A stretch of DNA of 64,000 bases. Origin: Siphonodentalium dalli (taxonomy: Eukaryota; Mollusca; Scaphopoda; Gadilida; Siphonodentaliidae). The notes under the pieces were generated by a model. It saw only the letters and a list, made by a program, of their open reading frames with translations, was not told where the DNA came from and did not search any database. Shown piece after piece: positions 11,571-23,885 of this stretch (position 1 is the stretch's first letter; each line of letters begins with the position of its first letter). A program made the translations under genes and the position numbers. The DNA lies in the NCBI GenBank assembly GCA_032622095.1, contig CP136062.1, forward strand, positions 150,036,875-150,100,874, given 5' to 3'.

Positions 11571-13419
11571 TTCGTTATCGACGAAAAATGCCAGTTCAGA
11601 TAAATTATTTGTCAAAATGTAGGTCTAGGTTTGGAGTATCAGAAACCAGTGATATTTTCCGAAAAAAATATAAGGTAAGTGGCTTAAATTTGTCTTTGAA
11701 AGTAGCCTTTGGCATTCGTACGCAAACAACGCAAATCCCCATTTTCCCACACAAAAAAATGACCTAGTGACATGTGGCCACGTGTCCCTATTATAATTAT
11801 ATTTGAAAATATTTAACGTTTCCCACATAGATTGCGCTGATTGCGCACAGAAATGAATTCACCAAACCCACTAAACGCGTGGTTTCGGAATCCATTATAT
11901 CGATTTATTTGCTACATGCACAAAGGTAAATCTCGTATCACGACATGTATGGAAGCCCATAGTTGTCACTTAACTTTTGTCCCTTCAGTGCACGGCAACT
12001 GTGTCGTGATTTCTATCCATTTCAAATATTGTGTTCGTTGCGTGGTTCAGTGGCAGTGAACGTTTTATTACAGGCTTGTTAAAGATGTATTCAGGGTCCA
12101 AACCTCCAGTTACAACAGCATTCATATATTAACCACTTTCGCGTTCACGGTTGTGTCACTGCAGTTAATTTTGAAGAAATTAGCGTTCATAGAGACCATT
12201 TGACCCACATGTGCGATATTTCCCCAACTACGGCACAATGGTTTTTAATCTATTTTCATTTATTATTATTTGGGGTGAGGTAGTGATGCTGTGAGGTCCG
12301 TAAATTGTCTTTGCTTCGGATAGGCATCGTATTGTCGCATTTATTTCTTTCGACATCTATCGAAGTTATATTACATTCTATAACACATTGACAATAATCG
12401 TATACAGAATGTCGTTTTAAAGGGGTTTATATAGGATCGGTAATGAAATCCCAACCACAAATATGTTCCGTTGGCCTGAACGGACATCCCACTGCCATGC
12501 CAACATTACAAATTCGATAACATTTGTTTACGCACAAATGAACAATGATCGAATTATAACAAGCATGGTGCCTATTCTGATATATACAAGTCACGGGGCA
12601 GCGAATAAACTGACATTGGAGGGACAATTATATCACTATACTAGTAATTAAATTATTAAACTATATATGCAGTCTTGGTGTGCGTGCAGCTCTGAGAGTG
12701 AAGATCCGATCTGTTTTGCATTTCATGAGAAAACGCGCTAACACGCAGCTCAATTCCTGTTCCTCTCTACCAAGGCAGTTACGTCGTATACGCTTATCGT
12801 ATGTTACCTTCGATAATAACCAGAAGTTATCAGCCGAAAACCAACAAACACGAAAAATCAGCCCAATCTGTTCAAAGTGTCGTAACTCCGGTAAAAGTGA
12901 ACGGCCGGTTTCCAATATTGAAGTTGACCTGTATTTTGTGGTATTGGACCTACATACCATTTATGCCCTGACTCACTTTAAAGCTTTGACACTAGTTTGG
13001 ACCCATAGGTTATGCCCTGACTTATTATCAAGCCTTGACATAACAAACCTATAACCCCCTTTTTTATTTGTTGGGATAAATTGACACCAAAACATAATTT
13101 CCATGTCCGACGATTTATTCTCGCCTCATCTCATTCCATTTAGTTCAGTAAAGTTATCACCGGGAAATGACATATGAATAGAAGTGATGCAAAGACGGGC
13201 GGACAGCTCGATACCTACGGACTGACGGACAGACATGTATCAGAAATATAATATGTCCGCCTTTAAAGATGCATTCAGGGTACCAGGCTATATTATAAGA
13301 AACATATTTTATATTTAGGTTCAATTGTATAAAATAAAATTGTTAATAACAATAAAATCTTATTAGATATTTTTAGGTTTAGATTATATGTAATATTTCG
13401 TGTTCAACATTTTTTTCAA
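11571..13419. other. No recognised gene
   Basis: The longest open frame is 12680-13054 (+, 124 codons), overlapped by 12661-12960 (-). Neither has a motif I know. Around 12995-13040 the words CCCTGACTCACTTTAAAGC and CCCTGACTTATTATCAAGC form a short local repeat. A GACGGACAGACATG word near 13228 hints at another decayed GACAGA tail. Confidence 0.35.
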
Positions 13420-13515
13420 CAGAACGAAGCAGCTAGAAAACTGGTAAATCACATTTGTTTTATGTTGTTGTTGTAACTCGAGATATGGAACCCTGAATAC
13501 ATTGTTTAATTGGGT
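13420..13515. repeat. Left direct repeat flanking a GACAGA-tailed element
   Basis: AGCAGCTAGAAAACTGGTAA ... TTTATGTTGTTGTTGTAAC ... TGGAACCCTGAATACATTGT is repeated at about 14776-14885 with moderate divergence. The element at 13556-14760 lies between the two. This is far too long for a normal target duplication. Confidence 0.65.
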
Positions 13516-13555
13516 GCATACAATGAGCTATGTTTAGGGTTAGTTTATATGTAAT

Positions 13556-14760
13556 ACTAGCAGGGTTACCCGGCGTTGCCCAGGTTAATGCGATGTGAAA
13601 CCATCTGTATGCTGTGGGTATTTGTTGGGAATAGAGAACACTCTTGTTCAAAGTGTTATACGTTTTCCCATAAATCTCAATCTGGTGGAAATCGGCACTA
13701 AACATATAGATATAATGTCCCTCTCATCTCTATGCACCACTGACTCGAATGGCCCCACTTGTGACATCCTCAAACCACACAATTACACTCCTGATATCAT
13801 GGAGATGATCGTTTATAAGTTTGGTGATAATCGGCGACTAAGCAATGTTTTTTTAAATCAAATTTGGTGCCAATCCCTCTCTCCCCATCTCTCACATAAA
13901 CAGCACCACTATGGCGTCTTTAAATCACACGATCAGATTCCTCGTATCATGGATAAGAACGTGTATCAATTTGGTGGAAATTGGCACCAAAATAATTGTG
14001 CATCAATTTTGGTGCCCCTGTCCCTTTCAATACACCCCTGACTCGAATGAGACCTCACTTGACAGATATAAGACACACCATTAGACTCCTCATACCATGG
14101 GGATGCTTTTGTATAAGTGTGGTGGCAATCGGCGACTAAACCAATTATTATCAAATTTAGTGCCCAAATCGTAACTCCCAATCTCTCATCCAAACGACAA
14201 CAATTTGGCGTTGTTAAATCGCACAATTAGATTCCTTGTATCATGAAGAAGAATATATATCAATTTGGTGGAAATCTGCGCTAAAATTAGTTTTATCAAT
14301 TTTGGTGCCCCTCTCCCCTTTCGTGCAAATCTGACTCGAACGACGCCACTTTTGACATATTTAAACCACACCGTTGGATTCTTCATATCATGGGGATGAT
14401 TATATGTAAGTTTCGTGGCAATCGGCGACAGAAAAAAATTCTGCCCCTCCCCCTTCCGGGCACCCCTGACACGAACGGCACGACTTTTGCCATATTTAAA
14501 ACATACCATTAGATTCCTCATATTATGGGGATGATTATATATAAGTTTCGTGGTAATCGCCGACAAAACATTTTTCTGCCCCTCCCCCTTTTCTACCACT
14601 GACAACAACGGCGTCACTTTAGTAAATTTTAACCCCGACCATTATCTTTCTCGTAAAAAGTTACTCCTAGTAGACCCCTTTGGCATCATCTAGATGGTCC
14701 CCTGTGAATTTCTATAAAACACAGACAGACGGACAGACATTCGCAAATATAGATATAGAT
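13556..14760 (+). mobile_element. GACAGA-tailed element, core type C
   Basis: The head ACTAGCAGGGTTACCCGGCG has the form seen in the related elements (ACTAG..., then GACGTT/GACTTC and a GC-rich word). The body is seven copies of a 134-150 bp unit, marked by GGTGGAAATCGGCACTAAA-type words near 13657, 13797, 13946, 14096, 14242, 14388 and 14522, alternating with CTGACTCGAAYGGC. The tail is ACAGACAGACGGACAGACAT then ATATAGATATAGAT. The open frames across it (13595-14041 +, 14186-14617 - and others) are repeat translations. Class and superfamily are unknown. Confidence 0.7.
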
Positions 14761-14775
14761 TTCGTTTACAAATTT

Positions 14776-14885
14776 TTTTTTCAACACTACGAAGAATTCA
14801 GCTAGAAAACGGCGGTGAATCATATGTTTTATGTTGTTGTTGTAACCGGAGGTCTGGAACCCTGAATACATTGTTTAAATGGGCG
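14776..14885. repeat. Right direct repeat flanking the type C element
   Basis: Diverged second copy of 13420-13515, sharing CAGCTAGAAAAC, TTTATGTTGTTGTTGTAAC and GGAACCCTGAATACATTGTT. Confidence 0.65.
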
Positions 14886-15045
14886 CATAAAATTATATTG
14901 CTTCATGCGCATTACGAAGCAATTGCTAACACCAGTTAATTAGTGCCTGATTCATATGTATGATATATACAAATAATACATATTACATAGAATTCCACTC
15001 TTCAATTGTGAAATTACCAACTTATCTTAATTAATTTATATACTT

Positions 15046-15566
15046 ACTAGCCGATGAGCCCGACGTTGTCCGGGCTATTCAAAAACCAAATTTCAAGTCT
15101 ATAGCTCCACCCGTTTCCGAGATCTGGTCTTCGCATGCGCGAAGCTGGCGTCGCACGGGCTCGGCGACCCGTTAAAATTCGTATCCGGGGCAAGACACAT
15201 TCACATACCAAATTTCAAGTCGATATCTCCACCCGTTGCCGAGATCTCGTCTGCGCATGCGCGAAGCTGGCGTCGCACGGGCTCGGCGACCCGATAAAAT
15301 TCGCATCCGGGGCAAGTTACATTCACATACCAAATATCAAGTCGATAGCTCCACCCGTTTCCGAGATATCGTCTGCGCATGCGCGAAGCGGGCGCCGCAC
15401 GGGCTCGCCAATACGACAACGTTCACCGCCTGGTCAAACTGCACACACGTACCAAGTTTCGTCCCGATCGGTCGAGAATCGTAGATTTGTATAAATGACA
15501 GACAGACAGACAAACAAACAACATACATACATACATACAGACAGAGGTCTTCAAAATATATATGAG
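15046..15566 (+). mobile_element. GACAGA-tailed element, core type A, copy 1
   Basis: The head is ACTAGCCGATGAGCCCGACG TTGTCCGGGC. The core has three units of 121 bp carrying TCCACCCGTTKCCGAGAT and TCTGCGCATGCGCGAAG. Then comes CGTACCAAGTTTCGTCCCGA, a (GACA)n(AACA)n(TACA)n run, and the end word GGTCTTCAAAATATATATGA. The end abuts the head of copy 2 directly. Overlapping open frames on both strands at 15135-15528 follow the 121-bp unit and are not genes. Confidence 0.8.
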
Positions 15567-16244
15567 ACTAGCCGATGAGCCCGACGTTGTCCGGGCTATT
15601 CAAAAACCAAATTTCAAGTCGATAGCTATTCAAAAACAAAATTTCAAGTCGATAGCTCCACCCGTTTCCGAGATCTGGTCTGCGCATGCGCGAAGCTGAG
15701 GCCCGACGTTGTCCGGGCTATTCAAAAACCAAATTTCAAGTCGATAGCTCTACCCAGCACGACGTTCCAAATTTCAAGTCGATAGCTCTACCCGTTTCCG
15801 AGATCTGGTCTGCGCATGCGCGAAGCTGGCGTCGCACGGGCTCGGCGACCCGATAATATTCGTATCCGGGGCAAGACACATTCACATACCAAATTTCAAG
15901 TCGATAGCTCCACCCGTTGCCGAGATCTCGTCTGCGCATGCGTGAAGCTGGCGTCGCACGGGCTCGTCGACCCGATAAAATTCGCATCCGGGGCAAGATA
16001 CATTCACATACCAAATATCAAGTCGATAGCTCCACCCGTTTCCGAGATCTCGTCTGCGCATGCGCGAAGCGGGCGCCGCACGGGCTCGCCAATACGACAA
16101 CGTTCACCGCCTGGCCAAACTACACACACGTACCAAGTTTCGTCCCGATCGGTCGAGAATCGTAGATTTGTATAAATGACAGACAGACAGACAAACAAAC
16201 AAACATACATACATACAGACAGAGGTCTTCAAAATATATATGAG
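15567..16244 (+). mobile_element. GACAGA-tailed element, core type A, copy 2
   Basis: Same head, core and tail as copy 1, but with an extra 5' section in which CAAATTTCAAGTCGATAGCT and fragments of the head are reiterated. It is 678 bp long and nearly identical to copy 3. Confidence 0.85.
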
Positions 16245-16922
16245 ACTAGCCGATGAGCCCGACGTTGTCCGGGCTATTCAAAAACCAAATTTCAAGTCGA
16301 TAGCTATTCAAAAACAAAATTTCAAGTCGATAGCTCCACCCGTTTCCGAGATCTGGTCTGCGCATGCGCGAAGCTGAGGCCCGACGTTGTCCGGGCTATT
16401 CAAAAACCAAATTTCAAGTCGATAGCTCTACCCAGCACGACGTTCCAAATTTCAAGTCGATAGCTCTACCCGTTTCCGAGATCTGGTCTGCGCATGCGCG
16501 AAGCTGGCGTCGCACGGGCTCGGCGACCCGATAATATTCGTATCCGGGGCAAGACACATTCACATACCAAATTTTAAGTCGATAGCTCCACCCGTTGCCG
16601 AGATCTCGTCTGCGCATGCGTGAAGCTGGCGTCGCACGGGCTCGTCGACCCGATAAAATTCGCATCCGGGGCAAGATACATTCACATACCAAATATCAAG
16701 TCGATAGCTCCACCCGTTTCCGAGATCTCGTCTGCGCATGCGCGAAGCGGGCGCCGCACGGGCTCGCCAATACGACAACGTTCACCGCCTGGCCAAACTA
16801 CACACACGTACCAAGTTTCGTCCCGATCGGTCGAGAATCGTAGATTTGTATAAATGACAGACAGACAGACAAACAAACAAACATACATACATACAGACAG
16901 AGGTCTTCAAAATATATATGAG
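16245..16922 (+). mobile_element. GACAGA-tailed element, core type A, copy 3
   Basis: An exact-length (678 bp) tandem duplicate of 15567-16244. The one difference I noticed is AATTTCAAG versus AATTTTAAG near 16571. The duplication must be very recent. Confidence 0.9.
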
Positions 16923-17439
16923 ATTAAGAGACAGTCCTTGTGTTGATTATCTAATTTTCGTATTTTGGATTGACGTGGTACAGCACTGATTTATTTCGCT
17001 CGAACGAAATACCACAAGGACGGATTAGTGTCGCTTCTTCAGATACATGTTATGATTGTTAGGCTGTCTTCCATAGAAAGTCACGTGTGTCGGTCTCGTG
17101 TTCGTAAAAATGGCGACCACCGAAACCACTGATATGAGATTTTTATTCGGTTCTGTTGAGCTAATCGGATTCACACCATATATATAACACAGTTTTATAT
17201 AATTAAAACTTTAGAATTGGTATACATGTAGAATTCAAATTGTCAGTCTGGAGAAATTGTCTTAAAACTCCATTCAAATGCCGAAATAAGTAGAATGGTC
17301 TTGTTATATATATGATGTCTATCTAATACATATAACCCATTCGGGTCGGTAAAATAGTCAATAATGTATTATAAAGACATTGACTGTTTCAAAAATATAT
17401 AGGTGCGAATTACATAATTTACCGTTATCACACCTTAAT
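16923..17439. other. No recognised gene
   Basis: Unique-looking AT-rich sequence after the tandem element array. GTAAAAATGGCGACC near 17105 is the only GC-richer spot. No coding evidence. Confidence 0.35.
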
Positions 17440-17631
17440 CTCATTGTCCGCACATAATCCGCTTAGAATCGCCTCATTATGAGTCCGCCTCATTATGAGT
17501 CGATAATGTGGCTAAAATATTCTCACTTTCAGCACATTATTGACTCAAAATGAGGCGATTCTAAGCATATTTCTACCTAAAACAAGTTCTATTATAAGCA
17601 GATAATGACTGGTTTTTGTGAGAACAGGCTG
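17440..17631. mobile_element. Family B element, 3' fragment
   Basis: CTCATTGTCCGCACATAATC through AAGCAGATAATGACTGGTTT matches the right half of 6525-6890 and 31505-31870. CGCCTCATTATGAGTC is locally duplicated here. Confidence 0.7.
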
Positions 17632-17695
17632 TCCTAACAGCATCGGTTTACTCCACCAACATGATAGCAAGTCAGTGGGACCCACAACATTAAAG
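17632..17695 (-). repeat. Dispersed repeat related to the 29-bp minisatellite
   Basis: On the minus strand this reads GGGTCCCACTGACTTGCTA, then GTTGGTGGAGTAAACCGATG. It matches 8750-8810 and, in its first half, the monomer of the array at 52945. It adjoins the broken edge of a family B element. Confidence 0.55.
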
Positions 17696-19240
17696 GGACT
17701 ATTCAAGGCCTTCGAATACGAAATAATATGCAAGTCTGTAATACAATTATCACCAACGTTAACAAGTACAAGGAAATATAGATTGACATTTATCTTATTT
17801 TCTTTAGTAATAACTTCCCAGTAATGAGATTTCGCAGGTCAAAATCATGTTATGTAAACATTACTGTTACAGTGGAATTACCGATAAAACTTCAATTAGT
17901 CGAAAAGATACCAAAGTTTAATCGAAACTTAACGGTAAACTTTCGAAAAGGTCTAAGCATTTAAAAATATTCTGAAAATCCATAATCAGGCTAAAATATT
18001 TGAAATGACTACACGATTATTGATGTTTGTTGACAAATCGACAACAGTTTTATTTGTAAAATAATGGTTTTAACACGCGAATTTTCATTATTGATGAACA
18101 ATCAGCTATGAATATAAGAATACATTTTCGATTTCTAGTATTTATTGCTCAGTGTTCTTCTTAGTGGTGATGTTTTACAGACTTTTATATTTTGCTACGA
18201 ATCGGGCGGCTAACTCAATTTGGACAAGGACAATCCTATTTATGCGCGAAATTCGGCACGAACTGCATTTCTAAGTTTCTACTTCACGGAAGAAATAGTA
18301 CATTTTAAGAATAGATTTTCATCTCAATGTCGACAGTGAATTAACTAACACCACTATCCATAGATCTGCCGTGTGAGAATCGCACTGTTTATCGACTCGA
18401 ACCCAAGTTATCTTGTTTAATGGTCGGGTTAAAACTGCGAAAACGTACATGTAGTAACCAGTTCCTGTTTGCCAAAATGTGTAGTGTACTATTGTACTGT
18501 AGTATGAGTGTACATCTTCTGCTATGGTTTGTATTTGTAGCATTATGCACGCCTGAACTCAATTTCGTGTTAAGTGACTTATTAGACTAGAATACTCTGT
18601 GATACATGAGCTATGGGGCGCGTGTGTGCGAACAACACATGCAACAAATATGCAATTGTGCACATGTAACAGTTGGACCAAAAACGTAGCCTTTAAGAGT
18701 ATATTACTAAAATGTCAGTTGCGATAACCACTAAACCGAGCTATATCTTGCGCAAATTGGTATTCAGAAAAGAAACAAGTGACATCGACTATACAAGAGA
18801 CGTATAGATGAGTCAAAGAAATCTTCAGGAAGTTTTAGAGACCAACTGGTCCAAGACAATAGCGGAGAGCGCGTGGATCGGAAACAGTATTGCTCTTAGA
18901 ACCTAACGATCGATTCGGCACATTCACCAGGTCGCCGCATCGTTGTTGTCATCTCCGCAGTCAGTAAAACAACGGGCGTGGGAGTAAACAGATCGCGCGT
19001 GGTTTTAGTCACTGACGTTGCGCGGGAAGCTCTAATTGGATTTCCAGTTAGTTGTATTCACATGGCCGGCGGTTTTGAAGAAGAAAAATTTCCTCATCAT
19101 CTTGGAATGGATATTTGAAGATTTCTCGATAACTATATCACAAGTAGCTGATAGTTCGGGGAAAAACTTAAAAATTTCGTCACCTCATCGAGTCGACTAT
19201 TTTGGTACAAATAATTGTGACTTTTAATCGTCTTCTCAGA
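17696..19240 (+). other. Region 5' of the GPCR exon; possible UTR, no element recognised
   Basis: No repeats that I recognise, in contrast with the flanks. The last ~350 bp is relatively GC-rich and probably includes the promoter or 5' UTR, but no TATA box, initiator or upstream splice site is clear enough to call. An upstream open frame at 19036-19227 (+) and one at 18319-18543 (-) are unrecognised. Confidence 0.3.
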
Positions 19241-19559
19241 ATGGATGAAATTGATCAAGTGGAAATTCTTGAGGCATATAGTGGATACGATTGTGTTGAG
19301 CATTTTAATTGTACGGTACACACGCCAACATATACGTTCGTATGCGTGGGTATTCTCAACTGCATAGTGTTTTTGACGGGCGTGATAGGGAACACCATGG
19401 TAATTCTCGTTCTGGCGCGTTTCCGGGACATGCGCACTCCGACCAATTCGTTCCTGTTCAACCTGGCTATAGCTGATCTTCTTGTGTTACTCATTTGTCA
19501 ACCGTCTGCTCTCGTGGAGTTCTACGCAAAGGATAGATGGTTCCTTGGCGAGTTCGTGT
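19241..19559 (+). CDS. First coding exon of a rhodopsin-class (peptide-type) GPCR
   Basis: The exon starts at an ATG in strong context (AGAATGG) and encodes 106 residues plus one base. A short extracellular N-terminus has an N-glycosylation site (NCT at 23). TM1 spans about 31-60 with the GN pair (GVIGNTMVILV, N51 = 1.50). The first intracellular loop is RFRDMRTPTN. TM2 has NLAIADLLVLL (D79 = 2.50). ECL1 has the conserved Trp in AKDRWFLGEF (W100). The disulfide Cys at the top of TM3 is split by a phase-1 intron at a GTAAGT donor. MRTPTN, LAIADLLVLL and W-F-x-G fit neuropeptide receptors of the ghrelin/TRH/neuromedin-U-like group, acting at the plasma membrane through G proteins; the ligand cannot be told from this part. 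No TM3-TM7 exon was found on the plus strand to the window end, so the next intron is either over 44 kb or the gene is broken. Confidence 0.88.
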
Positions 19560-22153
19560 GTAAGTAACCACAAGTCATTTGAAATGAAACCATACATATC
19601 TTCTTTCGGCGTGTCCAAATCTACATTTCCAATTGCATCCCCTGCCCCGTTAAAAAGTATAAATTCACAACTCTGGGAAATTGAATTTGTGTCCCATTGA
19701 ATTTATTACCATTTCCAGCTCAATTGTTCCAACTATTAAAAGTTACAACTTCAACCAACGACCACTCCTACATGGTCCAAATGTATCAATTCAACCAACT
19801 ACCCCTCATGGTCCAAATGCATGTGCCCATTCCACCAACCACCTCTACATGTCCAAATGTGCCCAGTTGTTGCTCGAACAATTGACTGAGACTTCGAGAT
19901 CCGGGAAATATTCAACTCTTAGCTTAAAACAACAATTTACATCAAACATTGTTGGAAATTTTTAAAATCGGAACAATTAATAATAGTGTATTACTTCCTA
20001 ACAAGTTTTATACAGTTCCCGTGGTATAAAATAATAAATATGAATCGAAGACGCCTGTCCGGAAATGCTTACAGTATCAACTAATATTGATTTTATTTCG
20101 ATTTTGTTGTGGAATAATTTTTTCGGGACAGTTTTATTGTCTAATTTAAAACAGAAACTAAAGGTGAGCTCGTGTAAACGTTCGGAGGGAGAACTATATT
20201 TTGTTAGCATTCTCGGTCAAGGCAAACTGCCATTTCGATTCAGCAATTTGGCCAGGCTATAACATGAATAAACCACTCTTTTTATACAAATCATATACCC
20301 AGTTCTTCAGTTTTGTCTGTGTTTTATTCACATAAAAAGGTACGTGTAGTCTTGAAATCGGGTTTTATAAAAAGTTTGTGTTTGTTGTAATTGTGGCCCA
20401 GAAAAGCAACGTCCATCTTGAATTTATTGTCCAGCCTAAAATGTCCAACTGTTCGTTACTGTCTTGAGGCATGATATATCCATTAAAATTAACGACAACT
20501 CCCTGTCACAACGTCCCTGATAGCAGCCAAGTAACACTAATTTAATTCTTAATATGACTAACAACATGATTTATAATATATGTAAAATGTGTCTACGTTT
20601 CGCATCGCTCTTTGTGAATTACTGTAGAACGAGTAGTTGGAAAGTAACATAAACAAAGCAATCAATAGTGGTTATTTATATGCCGTCACATAACCTTAAA
20701 TTCTAAACTATATGATACCAGTGTTATACGCCTAATAACAAAAAGATTTTCGTGAACATTAGTATATCGAATATATATCGTCTCCGTGGACAATAAAGCA
20801 GACATAGTGCATTTATATTTCATTATCGAAACTTTTACATTTTATGGAAGTGTGTGTTACTTTCACCACCAGGGAACCTCATTCTACTGAGGCCTCATCT
20901 GTTAGTCACCTCGATTATTAATTTTATCTTCCGCAAATTAGGGGATATAGAAACTGAACAGAAGGAAAAAAGTAACTAAAAACAATGTTAATTTGGGACT
21001 ATGGATACTTCCCAGAAGATGAGCACTAAGCAGAAGGAGGTCCCCAGAGGGTGAATTTAGTGAGGCCAGCCCACCACTCACAACGAGTTATTTTCTGTGT
21101 TTATTCCACATCATCCGATCAACAGATTCCATTCACAAAACAAATGTTTTAGTCATGCACGAAATGAAACAACACCCAAGATTTTGTGGTGTTTATATTT
21201 CCTTGTAGGATGACCAGGAAAAATAAATTCCTGTGAACTAGCTTAACACGTGCTTATGTCAGATACACCTCAAGACATTTTTTGTATTTATTCGTCTTTT
21301 TTGTGCAATTTTTCAATTATTGTAAAGAATGGTGTATTACATACATACACAAATACACATATACATACTTATATACATACAAAATGTACTGGTAATAGAC
21401 ATGTGCTGTTTGTTATTTTGTGACCGTATGTATTAATTTGTCGCCATACCCCTTAAACATATGATGGTTTTGGTCTTATACTTTGTGAAACTGCAGGGGA
21501 AACTAGGTTTCCTATGAAGCTGAACATTCGGTATGATGCCATACTTTATGCAGAGATTTGTTTCGCCCAATTTGGGCGGTTCTCTGATGGCTGTTTCTCG
21601 TCTGACGTGTGTGTCGGGATAGAGGAGGTTGAGGATTTGTGTAAATGTTAGCCCAAACTACATTTCCAAGTAATGATGGTTGTTTATTTTGAGGAATCAT
21701 ACCACATCAGATGAATTCAGCCCAAATATGTTAACAGTTGTCGTGTAAAACATATGCAGTAGGTTAGCGTTATTTTGTATTTGCGGATGTCGTTTAACAT
21801 GGGGAATATAGACTACTACGTTTGAACGGCATGTGCATTTGTCGTTTCTTAATTATAACAAGAAGATAATCAATAACAGAGGCAGTCTCTGTCAAATACA
21901 GTCGCTCTATTTACGATACTAATTGGGGAACTTTCTAAATTAAATTACACGTAAACCAGTGTAAACTGATACCTGCTGCAATTAAGATGCCGGAATCGGC
22001 ATACTCACCCCAGGGCTAACTCGCCCCAGTCGACGTGTGTCAGTTCGGTACACACTATAACATGTATACTGAGGCTGAGGCCGGCTAGGAATAAAAGGTG
22101 TATACGGGGTGTTATATGGCGTTTGGTCCGTTGTTTCTCAATGAATATTATTG
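19560..22153 (+). other. Start of the GPCR intron; no further exon seen
   Basis: Begins with the GTAAGT donor. Three ~40-bp units containing CAACCAAC...ATGGTCCAAATG lie at 19752-19862; a 94-codon open frame at 19681-19965 merely follows them. TACATACA runs lie near 21340-21380. No frame resembles TM3 onward. The remaining short frames (19998-20210 -, 20065-20262 +, 21512-21700 -) are unrecognised. Confidence 0.45.
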
Positions 22154-22537
22154 AAATTTGGTGTATATGTCCGGGCTGGGACATGGAATACAATAACGTT
22201 TGAATTGTTTTTAAATTTATAAATTTGTCGATTTTATTCAAATTTTTCGTTCTGAAACACATTATACGCGTCATGCATGTCGATATCTAGTATTACTTAG
22301 AAAAAAATTCAGCTTTCCAGATTCATAATCGCTTCATTGACTGTAAATTTGGTGTATATGTCCGGGCTGGGACATGGAATACAATAACGTTTGAATTGTT
22401 TTTAAATTTATAAATTTGTCGATTTTATTCAAATTTTTCGTTCTGAAACACATTATACGCGTCATGCATGTCGATATCTAGTATTACTTAGAAAAAAATT
22501 CAGCTTTCCAGATTCATAATCGCTTCATTGACTGTAA
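22154..22537. repeat. 191-bp exact-looking tandem duplication
   Basis: AAATTTGGTGTATATGTCCG at 22154 recurs at 22345, and everything up to CGCTTCATTGACTGTAA is repeated with a 191-bp offset. I saw no mismatch. It is a recent local duplication, or possibly an assembly artefact. Confidence 0.9.
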
Positions 22538-22700
22538 CAGATGATATTATCCCCCTCTTCGAATAGAGTGTCACTGAAACTTTATTTTTGTTAGACTGCC
22601 TGTAGTCACTGATTATATGTGGAAATAATCTGTAATAAGATGTAGCACTGTTTCATTTTATATTTACATGTAGTGCTGTTTTTCATACAACAATTCCACC

Positions 22701-23877
22701 CAGGCTTCTCAACGGTACGCAGTACCGGTACCGCGTACTCGGGCATTTTTTTGCGATAACGGTATTGGTGTGCAGATCCGCCGGTACTCGGTACTGTGGT
22801 TGCATATATACACGTTCGTAGATCAGCAGGCTGTTTGGCCAAATACAGTAGTGTCAAGTTTCGCTCTTTAAAATACACGCGATGCACATCGATCGTGGTT
22901 GTATTCATGGCGCGAGAGGTCGGTCACGGAAGGGTGGTTCCTGGTTTTTATGTGTCTATTATAACTCTTCCATGGTTGAATTCCAATTCTTTAAAAGCAC
23001 GGCCTTGTGATATTGTTTAATCTTCAAAGATTATTTTGTGTTGGGAACTTGTGATTGCAACTTATGCTTTTGCCTTTATTTTTGCCCAGTTGTGGCAATT
23101 ATACACTAAACCCAGTTACAATTTCTTATCATTTATTCACCAAAGACCCACCCACAAGTATGGCCCACACGTTTTGATTAATCACATACACACGTACCCG
23201 TTCACATGTCGTATCAGTTTGCATATATAAGGTACACCATTTTGAATTTAAATGGAACTCATGGAACCTCCAGTTATATAATAAAATTGGGAATGAATAT
23301 CCACGAACCGTGCACAATGTACATGTCATTTGCTGAATAGACATGATAGTTCATATTTGGTATAGGAACTCGTGGAGAAAAATTGTTGCCTAACTTGAAT
23401 TCATTATTGTTTAGATTTAAAATGGCCGACCGCGCGACTTTGCAAATACATTTATTCTGATTGAATATTGTGAAGTGGAAACCACCGACGTGTGTCGCGT
23501 TACTTTCTATCAGTTTATCACACACAGCAGAACAATAAGTTAAAACCACAAAACGTGTGCAACGAATAGTTCCATTTTGGTTGATTGAATTGTCTATGTT
23601 GTCATTTGCGCATCACTAAACTATACGGGAAAGTTTGTTAGTATATTCCAAAATGGTATCTAATATCCCGAAATAGTTTCTTTATTCTGATATCAAATTA
23701 TCATTAGTTCAAGTTAATAATAGAGTTCGTGGCTTGTAATTTTCAGCACTGTATTACCTCCAGATATACCTAGAACTATAAAATGGCTTGCCAGTACCGG
23801 TACCGGAACCGCGGTACTAGCAAAGTATCGATACCGGTACCGGTATGTGTGGTACCGGCGGTACTTTGAGAAGCCCG
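22701..23877. mobile_element. hAT-like non-autonomous DNA transposon
   Basis: An exact 8-bp direct repeat ATTCCACC lies at 22693-22700 and 23878-23885. Between them, the termini are inverted: CAGGCTTCTCAACGGTAC at left, and CGGGCTTCTCAAAGTACCGC when the right end is complemented. Both ends are rich in GGTACCGG words, with more at 23785-23870. CAGG/CGGG...TTCTCAA ends and 8-bp target duplications are typical of hAT transposons. The 1,177-bp interior has only short open frames (22796-23020 +, 23036-23230 +, 23274-23549 -) without a transposase or dimerisation motif, so it needs a transposase from elsewhere. Confidence 0.85.
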
Positions 23878-23885
23878 ATTCCACC

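Noticed and set aside
12680-13054. 124-codon plus-strand frame as a gene
   Set aside because: An open frame of similar length overlaps on the other strand, composition looks random, and no family is recognised.
15135-16888. Overlapping open frames on both strands rich in Arg
   Set aside because: They follow the 121-bp core of GACAGA-tailed elements and repeat identically in each copy.
19202-19240. Upstream extension of the GPCR frame
   Set aside because: It would need a non-ATG start. The ATG at 19241 has a strong context and gives a normal N-terminal length.
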